This document shows, one piece after another, positions 44,836 through 54,727 of a stretch of 64,000 bases of DNA (the stretch's first letter is position 1; each line of letters starts with the position of its first letter). The position numbers and the translations under genes were made by a program. The notes under the pieces were generated by a model. It saw nothing but the letters and a program-made list of their open reading frames with translations, did no database searches and had not been told where the DNA came from. Origin of the DNA: Desulfamplus magnetovallimortis (GTDB lineage Bacteria; Desulfobacterota; Desulfobacteria; Desulfobacterales; Desulfobacteraceae); assembly GCF_900170035.1 (NCBI RefSeq), contig NZ_LT828551.1, forward strand, positions 40,063 to 104,062. The letters run 5' to 3'.

Positions 44836-46026
44836 ATGAATGAGAACAGAAAAGACCTATTTAAACACGCAAAACGAATTGTGGTGAAAATCGGCAGCGG
44901 TGTTCTGACGCTTAATCACGGACTTAATACAGGTGTGATAACAAGTATCAGTGACCAGATTAATCACTTGAGACAGGACAGCGTTGAGGTTGTAATAATC
45001 TCATCCGGAGCCATTGCAACAGGTGTTAAAAAGATAGGGCTTGAAAGACGTCCCGACGGTATTCCAGCACGACAGGCTGCTTCGGCAGTGGGACAGGCAG
45101 GGCTTATTCTCGAATGGGAACATGCCTTCAGCAGGTATGATGCCAGGGTTGCCCAGCTTCTTCTGACCAGAGAGGATCTCAGCCACAGGCGTCGCTACCT
45201 CAATGCTAGAAATACCCTTAACCAGCTTCTGGACTGGAAGATTATTCCCATAATAAACGAGAACGATACGGTTGTCTTTGAAGAGATCAAATTAGGAGAC
45301 AACGACAACCTTGCAGCCATGATAACCCTTCTGATGGATGCAGATATCCTGATTAATCTCACAGATATTGACGGACTTTACGATAAAGACCCAAGGGTAC
45401 ATGAAGATGCTCGTCTCCTCTCAAGCGTTTCAACAATTACAGAAGAGATGGAAGAGGCCGCAGGTGGTATCCCCGGCAATCTTGGTACCGGTGGAATGTT
45501 AAGCAAAGTGACTGCTGCCAAAAAACTGACCCGTGCCGGTATTCCAATGATCATTGCAGGGGGTCTCAATGACGGCATCATAACTGACCTTGTGCAGGGA
45601 AAAGATAAAGGAACCTTTTTTATACCCGTAAACAAGAGAATGAACAGCCGCAAATGCTGGATTGCCTTTAATCTCAAACCCGAAGGTGCCATTGTTCTTG
45701 ATCATGGCGCCCAGGATGCTGTTATCCACAGGGGTAAAAGCATTCTTCCCATAGGAGTCACAGATGTCATAGGAGACTTTTCCATGGGAGCACCGGTTGA
45801 TATTCAATCTATTGAGGGAAACCATCTTGGCAGGGGACTTGTCAACTACCCATCCTCTGAAATCAGGAAGATCATGGGCCTCAAAAGTGATAAAATTCGC
45901 CAGGTACTTGGATCAAAACCCTTTGATGACGTTATACACAGAGATAACCTGGCTGTAACCTGTTTATGCGACAAGGATAGCGAACAATGTCCACACCATT
46001 ATCATCCACAAAGCAGGAATCTTTAG
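44836..46026 (+). CDS. proB: Glutamate 5-kinase
   Basis: This 396-residue protein performs the first step of proline synthesis. The amino-acid kinase domain (about 10-265) holds VVKIGSGVL, the [10 protein letters not shown] loop and NENDTV. The C-terminal PUA domain (about 285-375) makes it the long form. The last 40 bases overlap proA. The final residues ([17 protein letters not shown]) are odd and Cys/His-rich but lie within the overlap. Confidence 0.96.
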   Translation: MNENRKDLFKHAKRIVVKIGSGVLTLNHGLNTGVITSISDQINHLRQDSVEVVIISSGAIATGVKKIGLERRPDGIPARQAASAVGQAGLILEWEHAFSRYDARVAQLLLTREDLSHRRRYLNARNTLNQLLDWKIIPIINENDTVVFEEIKLGDNDNLAAMITLLMDADILINLTDIDGLYDKDPRVHEDARLLSSVSTITEEMEEAAGGIPGNLGTGGMLSKVTAAKKLTRAGIPMIIAGGLNDGIITDLVQGKDKGTFFIPVNKRMNSRKCWIAFNLKPEGAIVLDHGAQDAVIHRGKSILPIGVTDVIGDFSMGAPVDIQSIEGNHLGRGLVNYPSSEIRKIMGLKSDKIRQVLGSKPFDDVIHRDNLAVTCLCDKDSEQCPHHYHPQSRNL

Positions 46027-47282
46027 ATATATTATCCTCTCTTATTACAAAAACTGCAAAGCTTTCAAAAGCTGCATCAAGAAAAATTGCAACAGCCTCC
46101 ACAGAACAGAAAAACAGTGCTCTCAACACCATTGCAGAAACTCTCATGGAAAGGGAGACTGAGATAAAAAAAGAGAATGAAAAAGACCTTGAGGCAGCTC
46201 GTGCATCAGGTCTTTCATCTGCGATGATTGACAGGCTCACAATATCTTCGGGAACAATTCTTTCAATGGTACAGGGTCTAAGGGATGTCCTTGCTCTTCC
46301 TGATCCTGTTGGTGAAACAGTAAAAAAATGGCAACGTCCCAATGGTCTTGCAGTATCAAAAATGAGGATACCCCTTGGTGTAATTGCCATGATCTATGAA
46401 TCCCGCCCCAATGTAACAGTGGATGCTGCTGCTCTCTGCCTTAAAGCCGGAAACTGCTCAATATTGAGGGGAGGTTCAGAGGCGTTTCATTCAAACATGA
46501 TACTTGCCCAGATCATTCAGGATGCACTTGCCAAAGCAGGACTGGACAGAGATTGTGTTCAGGTTCTTCCGGTAAAAGAGAGGGATGCAATCAATATCCT
46601 TCTTCAGCAGGAGGAGTTCATTGATCTTGTTATTCCAAGGGGAGGAGAGGCGCTTATTAGATTTGTTGTCCAAAACTCAACAATTCCTGTCCTGAAACAC
46701 TACAAAGGTGTTTGCCATGCCTATATTGACAAAGATGCAGACATTGATATGGCCATGAATATCTGCATTAATGCAAAGGTTCAAAGGCCAGGGGTTTGCA
46801 ACGCCCTTGAAACACTTCTGGTGCATGAAGAGATTGCATCTTCATTTCTTCCTGCAATGGCTGAAAAATTTTCCCAGGCAGGTGTGGAACTTCGGGGTTG
46901 CAGTGCCACTTTGGCAATTCTTGCTGATATCAAAAAGGCAGAAGAGAGTGACTGGGACGCAGAGTATCTTGACCTTGTTCTTGCTGTGAAGATTGTCAAA
47001 AATATGGAGGATGCCATCACCCATATTTCAACATATGGTTCAGATCACACTGATATTATTGTCACAGGAAATCCAGAAAATGCCGAATATTTTATAAAAA
47101 ACGTTTCATCATCAATGGTTGCTGTAAATGCCTCAACCCGCTTCAATGATGGCGGAGAGCTTGGTCTTGGTGCTGAAATCGGCATCAGTACATCAAAACT
47201 TCATGCCTTTGGCCCAATGGGACTTGAGGAGCTTACAACCACCAAATTTGTTGTTCGGGGTAACGGACATATCCGGCAATAA
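45987..47282 (+). CDS. proA: Gamma-glutamyl phosphate reductase
   Basis: This 431-residue protein performs the second step of proline synthesis. The aldehyde-dehydrogenase-like fold with the [20 protein letters not shown] motif is complete. The catalytic Cys lies in [18 protein letters not shown] at about residue 271. It overlaps proB by 40 bases. The last ten codons are repeated exactly 60 bases downstream (see the repeat entry). Confidence 0.97.
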   Translation: MSTPLSSTKQESLDILSSLITKTAKLSKAASRKIATASTEQKNSALNTIAETLMERETEIKKENEKDLEAARASGLSSAMIDRLTISSGTILSMVQGLRDVLALPDPVGETVKKWQRPNGLAVSKMRIPLGVIAMIYESRPNVTVDAAALCLKAGNCSILRGGSEAFHSNMILAQIIQDALAKAGLDRDCVQVLPVKERDAINILLQQEEFIDLVIPRGGEALIRFVVQNSTIPVLKHYKGVCHAYIDKDADIDMAMNICINAKVQRPGVCNALETLLVHEEIASSFLPAMAEKFSQAGVELRGCSATLAILADIKKAEESDWDAEYLDLVLAVKIVKNMEDAITHISTYGSDHTDIIVTGNPENAEYFIKNVSSSMVAVNASTRFNDGGELGLGAEIGISTSKLHAFGPMGLEELTTTKFVVRGNGHIRQ

Positions 47283-47342
47283 CATTGGAAGCATTGTCAC
47301 TTTGAGATCATCGTTCGGGGTAACGGACATATCCGGCAATAA
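47253..47342. repeat. Exact 30-bp duplication of the proA 3' end
   Basis: GTTCGGGGTAACGGACATAT then CCGGCAATAA occurs at 47253-47282, including the proA stop, and again without change at 47313-47342, just before the nadD ribosome site. The identity suggests a recent duplication. Confidence 0.95.
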
Positions 47343-47362
47343 AAGACGCAAGAGGGGAGAGT

Positions 47363-48202
47363 ATGAATGTCGGCCTGTTTGGAGGCACATTTAATCCGCT
47401 TCATAATGGTCATATAGAAGTTGTTATATTTGTTAAAAAAATCTTTGATCTTGACATAATCCATCTGATTCCTTCTGCCATCCCGCCTCATAAACCATCA
47501 GGAAACCTTGTACCTGCTACTCTTCGTTTCCAGATGGTCAAAGGAGCTGTCAATGAACTTTCCGGAATCACAGCTTCTGATATTGAACTTAAGCGCCAGG
47601 GAAAATCTTTCAGCATTGACACCATAAAACAATTTAAATTTGAAAAATGCCTCTCTAAAAAGGCAGAGACATCGGGAGATGTAGATGTAGATGTAGATGT
47701 AGATGTAGATGTAGATGTAGATGTAGATGTAGATGTAGATGTAGATGTAGATGTAGATGTAGATGTAGATGTAGATGTAGATATCGTGGATATACCAAAT
47801 GATAATGTCAATCTATTTTTTATCATTGGAACAGATGCTTTTTTTGAAATGGAAACCTGGAAAGATGTCAGGAGTATATTCAGGGAGACAAGTACAATTA
47901 TTATGACCCGGGCAGGTGATAAAAGAAAGCTCAAGGATATTGAATTGTTTCTTCACAGTGTAATATCATCAGGTTATCAATATATACCGCCTTTAAACTC
48001 AAATGATTCACCTACAGGCAAATATACCTTTACAAACAGCGCTCCAGATTTCAGACCTGTTCACATCTGCAAGGTGCCTGCAATTCCAATCTCTTCCACA
48101 AAAATCCGACAAATGCTAAAAAATCATCAAACAATAACCGGACTTGTCCCACCTTTTGTGGAAAAAATAATTATAGAAAAAGGACTCTATTTTGACAACT
48201 GA
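47363..48202 (+). CDS. nadD: Nicotinate-nucleotide adenylyltransferase with poly(Asp-Val) insertion
   Basis: This 279-residue protein makes nicotinate adenine dinucleotide in NAD synthesis. GGTFNPLHNGH (about 7-17), FFIIGTDAF and the ISSTKIR motif are intact. The family length is about 195-220 residues. The excess comes from residues 106-139, which are 17 Asp-Val pairs encoded by (GATGTA)17, and from a second insertion near 215-235. The Asp-Val stretch lies between the helix ending FKFEKC and the strand NLFFIIGTDAF, where related enzymes have a short loop. The unit is six bases, so copy number changes keep the frame. The start at 47363 follows GGGGAGAGT. Confidence 0.93.
   Translation: MNVGLFGGTFNPLHNGHIEVVIFVKKIFDLDIIHLIPSAIPPHKPSGNLVPATLRFQMVKGAVNELSGITASDIELKRQGKSFSIDTIKQFKFEKCLSKKAETSGDVDVDVDVDVDVDVDVDVDVDVDVDVDVDVDVDVDIVDIPNDNVNLFFIIGTDAFFEMETWKDVRSIFRETSTIIMTRAGDKRKLKDIELFLHSVISSGYQYIPPLNSNDSPTGKYTFTNSAPDFRPVHICKVPAIPISSTKIRQMLKNHQTITGLVPPFVEKIIIEKGLYFDN
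47678..47782 (+). repeat. (GATGTA)17 hexanucleotide tandem repeat inside nadD
   Basis: Seventeen perfect copies of GATGTA run from 47678 to 47779, followed by GAT. Perfect identity indicates active expansion or contraction by slippage. In frame it encodes Asp-Val pairs. Confidence 0.98.
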
Positions 48203-48686
48203 ATATAAAGAAGTATTGATGGAATCAGAAGAAAATGAGCTCACTAAAGAAGCAAACCCAGGCCTCTCTGCTCATCAATCTGCAAAAAACGATTCTGCGG
48301 GAAAAAAAGATTCTAACAATGATGAATCTTCAATACTAAAAAGTCGTCTTTCTCCATTTATCAGGGAAATTGCAAAACGCAAGGCTCTTAATATAACAGC
48401 AATTGATGTCAGGGAACTTACATCATACGCAGATGTTATCGTTGTGGTTACAGCGTCGTCCCAGCGCCAGGCAGCTTCAATTGCAGAGCACCTTTATACA
48501 GAAATGAAAAAAACCGGCAATATGCCCCTTGGTGTTGAAGGCTTAAAAGAAGGTAACTGGGCTCTTCTGGATTTTGGGGACATCATTATACATATCTTCA
48601 ACAAAGAGACCTGTGACTTTTATAATATTGAAGGACTTTGGAGCGATGCTCCCCGCCTTGAACTGTTAGATATAGCAGAGGCATAA
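48192..48686 (+). CDS. rsfS: Ribosomal silencing factor RsfS
   Basis: This protein of up to 164 residues ends with the RsfS/Iojap domain (about 55-160; DVRELTSYADVIVVVTASSQRQ, GVEGLKEGNWALLDFGDIIIHIF). It binds L14 and blocks subunit joining. The start is uncertain: TTG at 48192 overlaps nadD by 11 bases, and ATG at 48219 follows AAAGAAG. The first 45 residues are a polar, disordered extension not typical of the family. Confidence 0.93.
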   Translation: MTTEYKEVLMESEENELTKEANPGLSAHQSAKNDSAGKKDSNNDESSILKSRLSPFIREIAKRKALNITAIDVRELTSYADVIVVVTASSQRQAASIAEHLYTEMKKTGNMPLGVEGLKEGNWALLDFGDIIIHIFNKETCDFYNIEGLWSDAPRLELLDIAEA

Positions 48687-48729
48687 AAGGCTCAGAATTG
48701 ATCTAATAAGATAAAAAGGTCCAAAATTA

Positions 48730-50336
48730 ATGACAAATGATAATAGAGATCAAAAAAGAAACTGTGACCATAGAGTGGATGCCCTTGTAATTCTTGATGG
48801 ATGGGGGAAAAACCCCTTTACAGATGACAACGCTGTTGCAATGTCAGGCACACCTTTTCTGAAAATGCTTGAATTAAGCTATCCATCCTCAGAGCTTCTA
48901 TGTTCCGGTAATGCTGTGGGGCTTCCGGATGGTATTATGGGCAATTCTGAAGTCGGGCACATGAATATAGGTGCAGGCAGAAAAGTCTTTCAGGATCTTG
49001 TCAGAATAAATAATGCCATTTCCGACAGATCCTTTTTATCCATACCTTCCCTTGTCAATACCATGCAAACCCTTAAAAATGAAGGTAATGCTCTTCATCT
49101 GATGGGACTTCTTTCAGATGGTGGAGTACACAGCCACATAACCCACCTGTTTTCCCTGATTGACATGGCCTGTGATTTTGGCATTGACAATATATATATT
49201 CATGCCATTTTAGATGGCAGAGACACCCCACCTAAAAGCGGCTTTGGCTACCTTGAACAACTTCAGTCATTTCTTAAGAAAAAGGTAAAGGTAAAATTGC
49301 CACCATCTGCGGCAGGTTTTATGCCATGGACAGAGATACAAGATGGGAAAGAGTTGAGGCTGCGTACAATCTTTACACACGGGGATCGGAAAAAACAGCA
49401 AATGATCCACTTGAAGCCATCAATGCAGCATATGAAGCAGGAGAAACCGATGAGTTTGTAAAGCCCACATCCATAGTAATATCCTGTGCACATGGTGAAA
49501 ATTCTGAAATGGAAGGAAAAAAAATTGCTGTTATAAAAGAAAACGATGCTGTTATATTCTTCAATTTCAGAGCAGACAGGGCAAGGGAGATCAGCCGCTC
49601 CCTTACAGAAGAGCCTGCTACATTTACCTTTTTTAAAAGGGAAACCATACTTGAACCAAAACGCTTTCTTACCATGACACAGTATGAGGAGTCATTTCAG
49701 TTCCCTGTCATTTTTACACCCCAACGCCTTGACAATATCCTTGGAGAAGTGATTAGCAGCCATGGACTTTCACAACTGAGAATTGCTGAAACGGAAAAGT
49801 ATGCACATGTTACATATTTTTTTAATGGCGGTGATGAAAAAATTTTCCCCCTTGAAGAGAGAGTATTGATACCCTCTCCAAGGGAGGTCAGAACCTATGA
49901 CGAAAAACCTGAAATGAGTGCAAGAGAAGTTGCAGACAAAGCTTGCGAAATGATACATAGTGGCAGATTCCGTTTTATTGTCCTCAACTTTGCAAACATG
50001 GATATGGTGGGTCACACCGGTAATCTCGATGCTGCAATCAAAGCATGCTCAACAGTTGATGAGTGCGTTAAAAAAGTTTTGGAAGCAATATGGTCAACCG
50101 GCGGAACGGCAATGGTCACCGCCGACCACGGCAATGCGGAACAGATGAAGGACTCTGAAGGCAATCCCCACACAGCCCACACTTTAAACCCTGTGAGATT
50201 CATCCTCGCCGGAGAAAAATATGCACAAAGTAAAGTTGCAATAAAAAACGGGATACTTGGAGATATTGCTCCCACTGTTTTAAAGGTAATGGGACTTGAA
50301 CAACCAGCAGACATGACAGGAACGCCGTTGTTTTAA
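48730..50336 (+). pseudogene. gpmI: 2,3-bisphosphoglycerate-independent phosphoglycerate mutase, frameshifted
   Basis: Two overlapping frames together encode a full GpmI. The first (48730-49461) gives residues up to about 183 in the right frame: ILDGWG with metal-binding D23, the MGNSEVGHMNIG segment with catalytic S73, and LDGRDTPPKSG. The correct frame then continues in the second frame (from about 49278, KIATICGRFYAMDRD, through GHTGNLDA and TADHGNAEQ to 50336). The switch is -1 and must occur between 49278, after a TAA in the second frame, and about 49296, at AAGAAAAAGGTAAAGG. All catalytic and metal ligands survive on either side. Explanations are a true single-base loss in the A5 run, a sequencing error, or programmed -1 frameshifting at the AAAAAG site. 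The protein would otherwise be truncated to 243 residues with a wrong tail. It is the last gene of the rplU-gpmI run. Confidence 0.85.
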
Positions 50337-50472
50337 GCATACAGGTCTGTCTCAGAGCCCAATTCGATGCCACTATAAGATATTAAAGTTGACTGGGTCA
50401 TGCAATACAGACACTCTGAAGCCGGAGAAACGGAGTAGCTGGCTTATCATGGACAGTGTTATTCTGCTTTAT

Positions 50473-50954
50473 TTAAGATGCAACGTTCATCCATCTCTTT
50501 TCTATCTCTTTTAGCATATCCCTCAATATTTCAATGGAATTGAGACTCAATTTCTCTTTTGACGGAACGATTTCCCCCAGTATTTCATGATAAAGCTGAA
50601 TTCTTCCTATCACTTCACCTTTTTCAATACCTATGATCTCTCCTTTTTCAATACCTATGATCTCTCCTTTTTCAATACCTATGATCTCTCCTTCTTCCCT
50701 ACCTTCCATCCGAAGTTTTTCAGCCAGTGTCATGACCAACCCTCCTTCTTTTTTTGAAAGTGAATGTTCCACAATATTTTTTAAATCTTCAGCCAGAACT
50801 CCCTCAATGGAATTAAACAGATATTTGAAAACAGCCACAAAACAGCCTCAAGTAGCACAGGGGAGAGATATGTCTTTATGAAACTCAACGCATTCTCCCT
50901 ACGGCTGAAGGTTTCACGGAACAGATTGTCGTGGGGCGTTTTCACTTTCTTCAT
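50473..50954 (-). pseudogene. Rpn-type PD-(D/E)XK nuclease/transposase, internally deleted
   Basis: From the ATG at 50954 the first 35 residues (KTPHDNLFRETFSRRENALS, FIKTYLSPVLLEA) match the N-terminus of the Rpn/PD-(D/E)XK recombination-promoting nucleases. After a frame change the DNA reads the C-terminal region of such proteins (ALKNIVEHSLSKKEGGLVM-like, TLAEKLRMEGREEGE). The catalytic middle, some 200 residues in typical members, is absent. The C-terminal part contains three copies of a 24-bp unit (GEIIGIEK), typical of the repeat-prone tail in this family. Confidence 0.8.
50626..50700 (-). repeat. Three-copy 24-bp tandem repeat in the Rpn remnant
   Basis: CTCCTTTTTCAATACCTATG plus ATCT repeats three times in frame and encodes GEIIGIEK. 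The copies are almost identical. Confidence 0.9.
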
Positions 50955-51263
50955 GTTAAACTCCAGGGCTTTCGATGTTCCATAGGATATTCAATGTGAT
51001 TATAAACATCAACAGATGAAATGACAAACAAAAGTGAATCTCATGCTGATGCTTAATTGCAGTTTAACAAAATAGCATGGGGATTTTTCAAGAATTCCGA
51101 TCCAGAAAGAGTCAAGCACTTTTGGGGTGATATGAAAGATGCCAAAAATCCTTATATTTTTTAAGGCAACTCTGACATATGAACTTAGCGCCCTTTGTGC
51201 TGATTTTTCCTAAGCACTTGCTTTTGCAGACGATAAAATGGAATTTTCTATGCTATTAATTTA

Positions 51264-51438
51264 CTCAAAATCGACATCTTATTGCTTTTTCAGAAGATAT
51301 TGCATTTATCTGAATCAGGATAACCAGGATGGATAGGATGTTCAGGATAGATAATCCTGCCTTATCTTTGTTAATCTTGGGAATCTTGATTCAGATACTG
51401 TTGACAAGGCTTACAAGATCATAGGTGTCAACTTTGAG
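51264..51438. repeat. MITE-like element, family E, copy 3
   Basis: The 175-bp element has ends CTCAAAATCGACA and TGTCAACTTTGAG. It is strongly similar along its length to copy 1 at 2069-2242 (shared TCTTATTGCTTTTTCAGAAG and GATAGATAATCCTGCCTTAT). Confidence 0.75.
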
Positions 51439-51672
51439 AATATATCATGTCAATACAGGCATAAAATGAAAAACAAGTTACGATATTAACATGCATGATC
51501 AACTCACAAAAAAAGGAGCTTTTCTGCTTTATCTTATTATGCTATCTTGCCAAATTAAATTGACAAGGCAAGTACTGCACAAGCAACAACTGCCCTGGCA
51601 GACTCATCTGCACCAACAAAGCATTAAAGTATCAAAACATTAAAAGACAAGAATTTGCAAATTAAAAAAACA

Positions 51673-51688
51673 TGACGGTTAACCGTCA
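51673..51688. promoter_or_regulatory. Perfect 16-bp palindrome upstream of PBP1A (possible operator)
   Basis: TGACGGTTAACCGTCA is self-complementary without a loop. It ends eight bases before the GTG at 51697. It is too short and too near the start for a terminator, so an operator for a dimeric regulator is possible. Confidence 0.45.
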
Positions 51689-51696
51689 AAATAAAA

Positions 51697-54279
51697 GTGT
51701 TGAAAACCTTTATGGAAATACCTGAACGAGACAGCTTCACCCTGGAACAGATGGGGCGCAAACAAAAAGCAATCAAGGCGATGCCACAGAACAAGGCAAA
51801 ACGTGGAATCTTTGCAACCACCTTCAGATGGCTGTTAATAACAATACTTATTACAGGCTTTTTATCTGTATGTGCAGCCTGTGCAGGGGGATTTCTGGTT
51901 TATCTTCATATCACCAAAACCCTTCCCCAGATAAATGGCCTCAGAGATTACCGTCCATCAACTGTCAGCAGTGTTTTTTCAGATGATGGTACAAAAATTG
52001 GAGAGTTTTATAAAGAGCGGCGCATTGTTGTTCCTCTCTCTGATATGCCGGAAAACCTCAAGAATGCATTTGTGGCAGCAGAAGATTCTCGTTTCAGGGA
52101 ACATGTCGGAGTTGACCCTGTGGGTATATTCAGGGCATTTATAAAAAATCTGAAAGCAGGCGCCATTGTTCAGGGTGGTAGCACAATTACCCAGCAGGTG
52201 ACCAAATCTTTTCTGCTTACACCTGAAAGAACATATGAAAGGAAAATAAGAGAAGCTATACTGGCCTACCGCATTGAGAAAAATTTTTCCAAGGACGAGA
52301 TCCTTTATCTTTACCTTAACCAGATATACCTCGGCCACGGAGCCTATGGGGTTGAGGCAGCAGCAGAAAACTATTTCGGCAAACATGTAAAAGAGCTGAA
52401 CCTTGCTGAGTGCTCCATGCTTGCAGGATTGCCACAGGCGCCGAGCAGATACTCTCCATTCCGTTATCCTGATCGTGCAACACAGCGTCAGCAATATGTT
52501 CTGACAAGAATGCATGAAGAGGGATACATTACAGCGGAAGATGTAAAAAATGCCATGAATACTGCTCTGGATATTCATCCCCGTAAAAACTGGTTCATTG
52601 ACAGCGTACCATGCTACACCGAGCATGTCAGAAGATATGTGGTTGAAAAATATGGTGAAGATGCACTATATCACCAGGGACTTAAAATCCATACAGCAGT
52701 TAATGTCCCTTTGCAGAAAATTGCCAGAAAAGCTGTTGTAACCGGACTTTATGATCTTGACAGACGCCAGGGCTACAGAGGCCCTATTAAAAACCTTGTC
52801 TCTACAGACTCCAAAACAGCAATGGAGGAGTATATAAAGGATAGCAGCAAATCCCTTAATGGGAAAGAACTCCAAAAAGACACTGTTTACAAAGCTGTTG
52901 TTGTTGAAGTCAATGACAAGAAAAAGATAACACAGGCAGTGGTGGGAGAATATACCGGCACCATTGATATTAAAGATATTTCATGGGCAAGGAAGCCAAA
53001 CCCTGAAGTGGGGCCGGGAATCGTAAAAATCAAAAAACCCTCCCAGGTTTTCAAAGTGGGAGATGTTATACTTGTAAAAGCTGTTAAAAAGTATGAAGAA
53101 CCTGAAAACAGTAATGATATTGACGCAAACAGCAATAAAGACGCAAAAAAAAGTACCATTAATAAAGAGGAAGAAAAGAGTAAAACCAAGGAAAAAATAA
53201 AACAGCCCCCTGCCAAATGGATCTTTTCCCTTGAGCAAGAGCCTGCCGCAGAAGCAGCACTTTTAAGTATTGAGGCAGAAACCGGTCTTGTCAAGGCCAT
53301 GATCGGTGGAAGAAACTATTTGAACAGCCAGTTTAACAGAGCAATCCAGTCAAGCCGCCAGCCTGGCTCTGCATTCAAGCCCATTATTTATGCTGCCGCA
53401 CTTGACAGGGGATATACTGCAGCATCTGTGATTATTGATTCTCCAATTGTTTTTGATGATTCCTCAGACAAACTTTGGAAACCACACAACTACAGTGAAA
53501 GGTTCTATGGTCCAACATTGTTCAGGCACGCTCTTGTAAAATCACGAAATGTTGTGACAGTTAAAATTGTCCAGGACATAGGAATGGATTATGTAATTCA
53601 ATATGCCAGAAAACTGGGTATAACATCTCCAATAGGCCGGAATCTTGCGATGTCCCTTGGTTCTGCAGGTCTCTCTCTTCTGGAGCTTGTCAACGCCTAT
53701 TCGGTTTTTGCCAATCTTGGATATTTTGTGGAACCGGTTTTTATTACAAGGATTGAGGACAGGGAAGGTTCAACCCTTGAACAGGCCGACCTTAACCGCA
53801 GGCAGGTGATAGAGGAGAGCACAGCTTACATAATGACAAACATTCTTGAAAGTGTGATAACCTCGGGAACAGGATGGAGGGTAAAAGCGCTTGAACGTCC
53901 GGCTGCCGGCAAGACAGGAACCACCAACAATCTGCATGATGCACTTTTCATAGGGTTTACACCCGAATACATCACAGGCGTATGGGTTGGATTTGATCTT
54001 GAAAAATCACTGGGAAAAGGCGAGACAGGCTCAAGATCGGCAAGCCCCATATGGCTTGACTACATGCAGGGTGCCCTTGATGGAAAACCTGTAAAAACAT
54101 TTACAGTACCGGAAGGTGTTGTATTTGCCAAAGTGGATGCAAAAACAGGACTTCTCCCCTCTTCCGCATCTGAAGAAATTATATATGAATGCTTTAAAGA
54201 GGGTACAGTTCCCAATCAAACGACTCCTTCGGAAAACGATCTCACCAGACCAGATGATCTTTTCAAATCTGACATTTAG
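51697..54279 (+). CDS. Penicillin-binding protein 1A
   Basis: This bifunctional peptidoglycan synthase has up to 860 residues. A membrane anchor lies at about 44-70. The glycosyltransferase 51 domain follows, with catalytic E129 in AAEDSRFREHVG and the GGSTITQQ motif. The transpeptidase has S558-A-F-K561, the SRN motif and K739-T-G. A charged low-complexity insertion (about 465-510) sits before the transpeptidase. The start is uncertain: GTG at 51697 has no clear ribosome site, and internal ATGs at residues 6, 19 and 29 are possible; GGAACAG precedes residue 19. The gene is monocistronic. Confidence 0.95.
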   Translation: MLKTFMEIPERDSFTLEQMGRKQKAIKAMPQNKAKRGIFATTFRWLLITILITGFLSVCAACAGGFLVYLHITKTLPQINGLRDYRPSTVSSVFSDDGTKIGEFYKERRIVVPLSDMPENLKNAFVAAEDSRFREHVGVDPVGIFRAFIKNLKAGAIVQGGSTITQQVTKSFLLTPERTYERKIREAILAYRIEKNFSKDEILYLYLNQIYLGHGAYGVEAAAENYFGKHVKELNLAECSMLAGLPQAPSRYSPFRYPDRATQRQQYVLTRMHEEGYITAEDVKNAMNTALDIHPRKNWFIDSVPCYTEHVRRYVVEKYGEDALYHQGLKIHTAVNVPLQKIARKAVVTGLYDLDRRQGYRGPIKNLVSTDSKTAMEEYIKDSSKSLNGKELQKDTVYKAVVVEVNDKKKITQAVVGEYTGTIDIKDISWARKPNPEVGPGIVKIKKPSQVFKVGDVILVKAVKKYEEPENSNDIDANSNKDAKKSTINKEEEKSKTKEKIKQPPAKWIFSLEQEPAAEAALLSIEAETGLVKAMIGGRNYLNSQFNRAIQSSRQPGSAFKPIIYAAALDRGYTAASVIIDSPIVFDDSSDKLWKPHNYSERFYGPTLFRHALVKSRNVVTVKIVQDIGMDYVIQYARKLGITSPIGRNLAMSLGSAGLSLLELVNAYSVFANLGYFVEPVFITRIEDREGSTLEQADLNRRQVIEESTAYIMTNILESVITSGTGWRVKALERPAAGKTGTTNNLHDALFIGFTPEYITGVWVGFDLEKSLGKGETGSRSASPIWLDYMQGALDGKPVKTFTVPEGVVFAKVDAKTGLLPSSASEEIIYECFKEGTVPNQTTPSENDLTRPDDLFKSDI

Positions 54280-54727
54280 AGGATAAGCAAGACTTAAGAG
54301 CCTGTTTAAGAATTATTTGGCTCTAAGAAAAAAGTGGGTTTACAGTTTAATCATCCCTTAATTGACAATCTATTTTTTGTACTTAAATTTAATGTCCGGA
54401 TAAAGGGCATCCTTCATATGACCTCAGAAGGTCTTTACACTTTTTTAGATGAGCTTCCCGCAAAACGGGATTAGTGTAATTGAAAGTGTAAAGCGGGAAA
54501 TGAAGCATGCCGGATAAAGGGCATTTTTACCGTGGCAATGGATACAATTTTCCATATTCGGGAGTGGCTGGATGGCAGCCATGACCGTGTATTTTAAATA
54601 CCAGAGCAAATTGAATCCTGTTTTTCATTAAGAATGAAAACAACTTATTTATACTCACGGTACTTAAAAATGCTTAAACAGGACTTTTAAAGACTGCATC
54701 ATTTATGTTTGCGGTCAGGAGATAATT
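54280..54727. other. Intergenic region with family C and B elements
   Basis: There is no gene. Family C copy 7 (54406-54511) is followed at about 54529 by a family B unit (TTTACCGTGGCAATGGATAC ... CGGGAGTGGCTGGATGGCAG), which ends about 54590. AGGAG lies before the next gene. Confidence 0.6.
54406..54511. repeat. MITE-like element, family C, copy 7
   Basis: The 106-bp element begins GGCATCCTTCATATGACC and ends GAAAGTGTAAAGCGGGAAAT then GAAGCATGCC. It is one of the best preserved copies. Confidence 0.75.

Larger units (their letters stand above)
50955..51696. other. Intergenic region between the Rpn remnant and PBP1A
   Basis: No gene is seen. It holds a partial family C right end (51112-51143, TGATATGAAAGATGCC), family E copy 3 (51264-51438), a degenerate family A trace near 51590 (CCTGGCAGACTCATCTGCAC) and a perfect 16-bp palindrome before the PBP1A start. 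Confidence 0.5.

Noticed and set aside
47488..47934. Antisense frame rich in Ser-Thr opposite nadD
   Set aside because: It is the complement of the GATGTA repeat and overlaps the clear nadD motifs.
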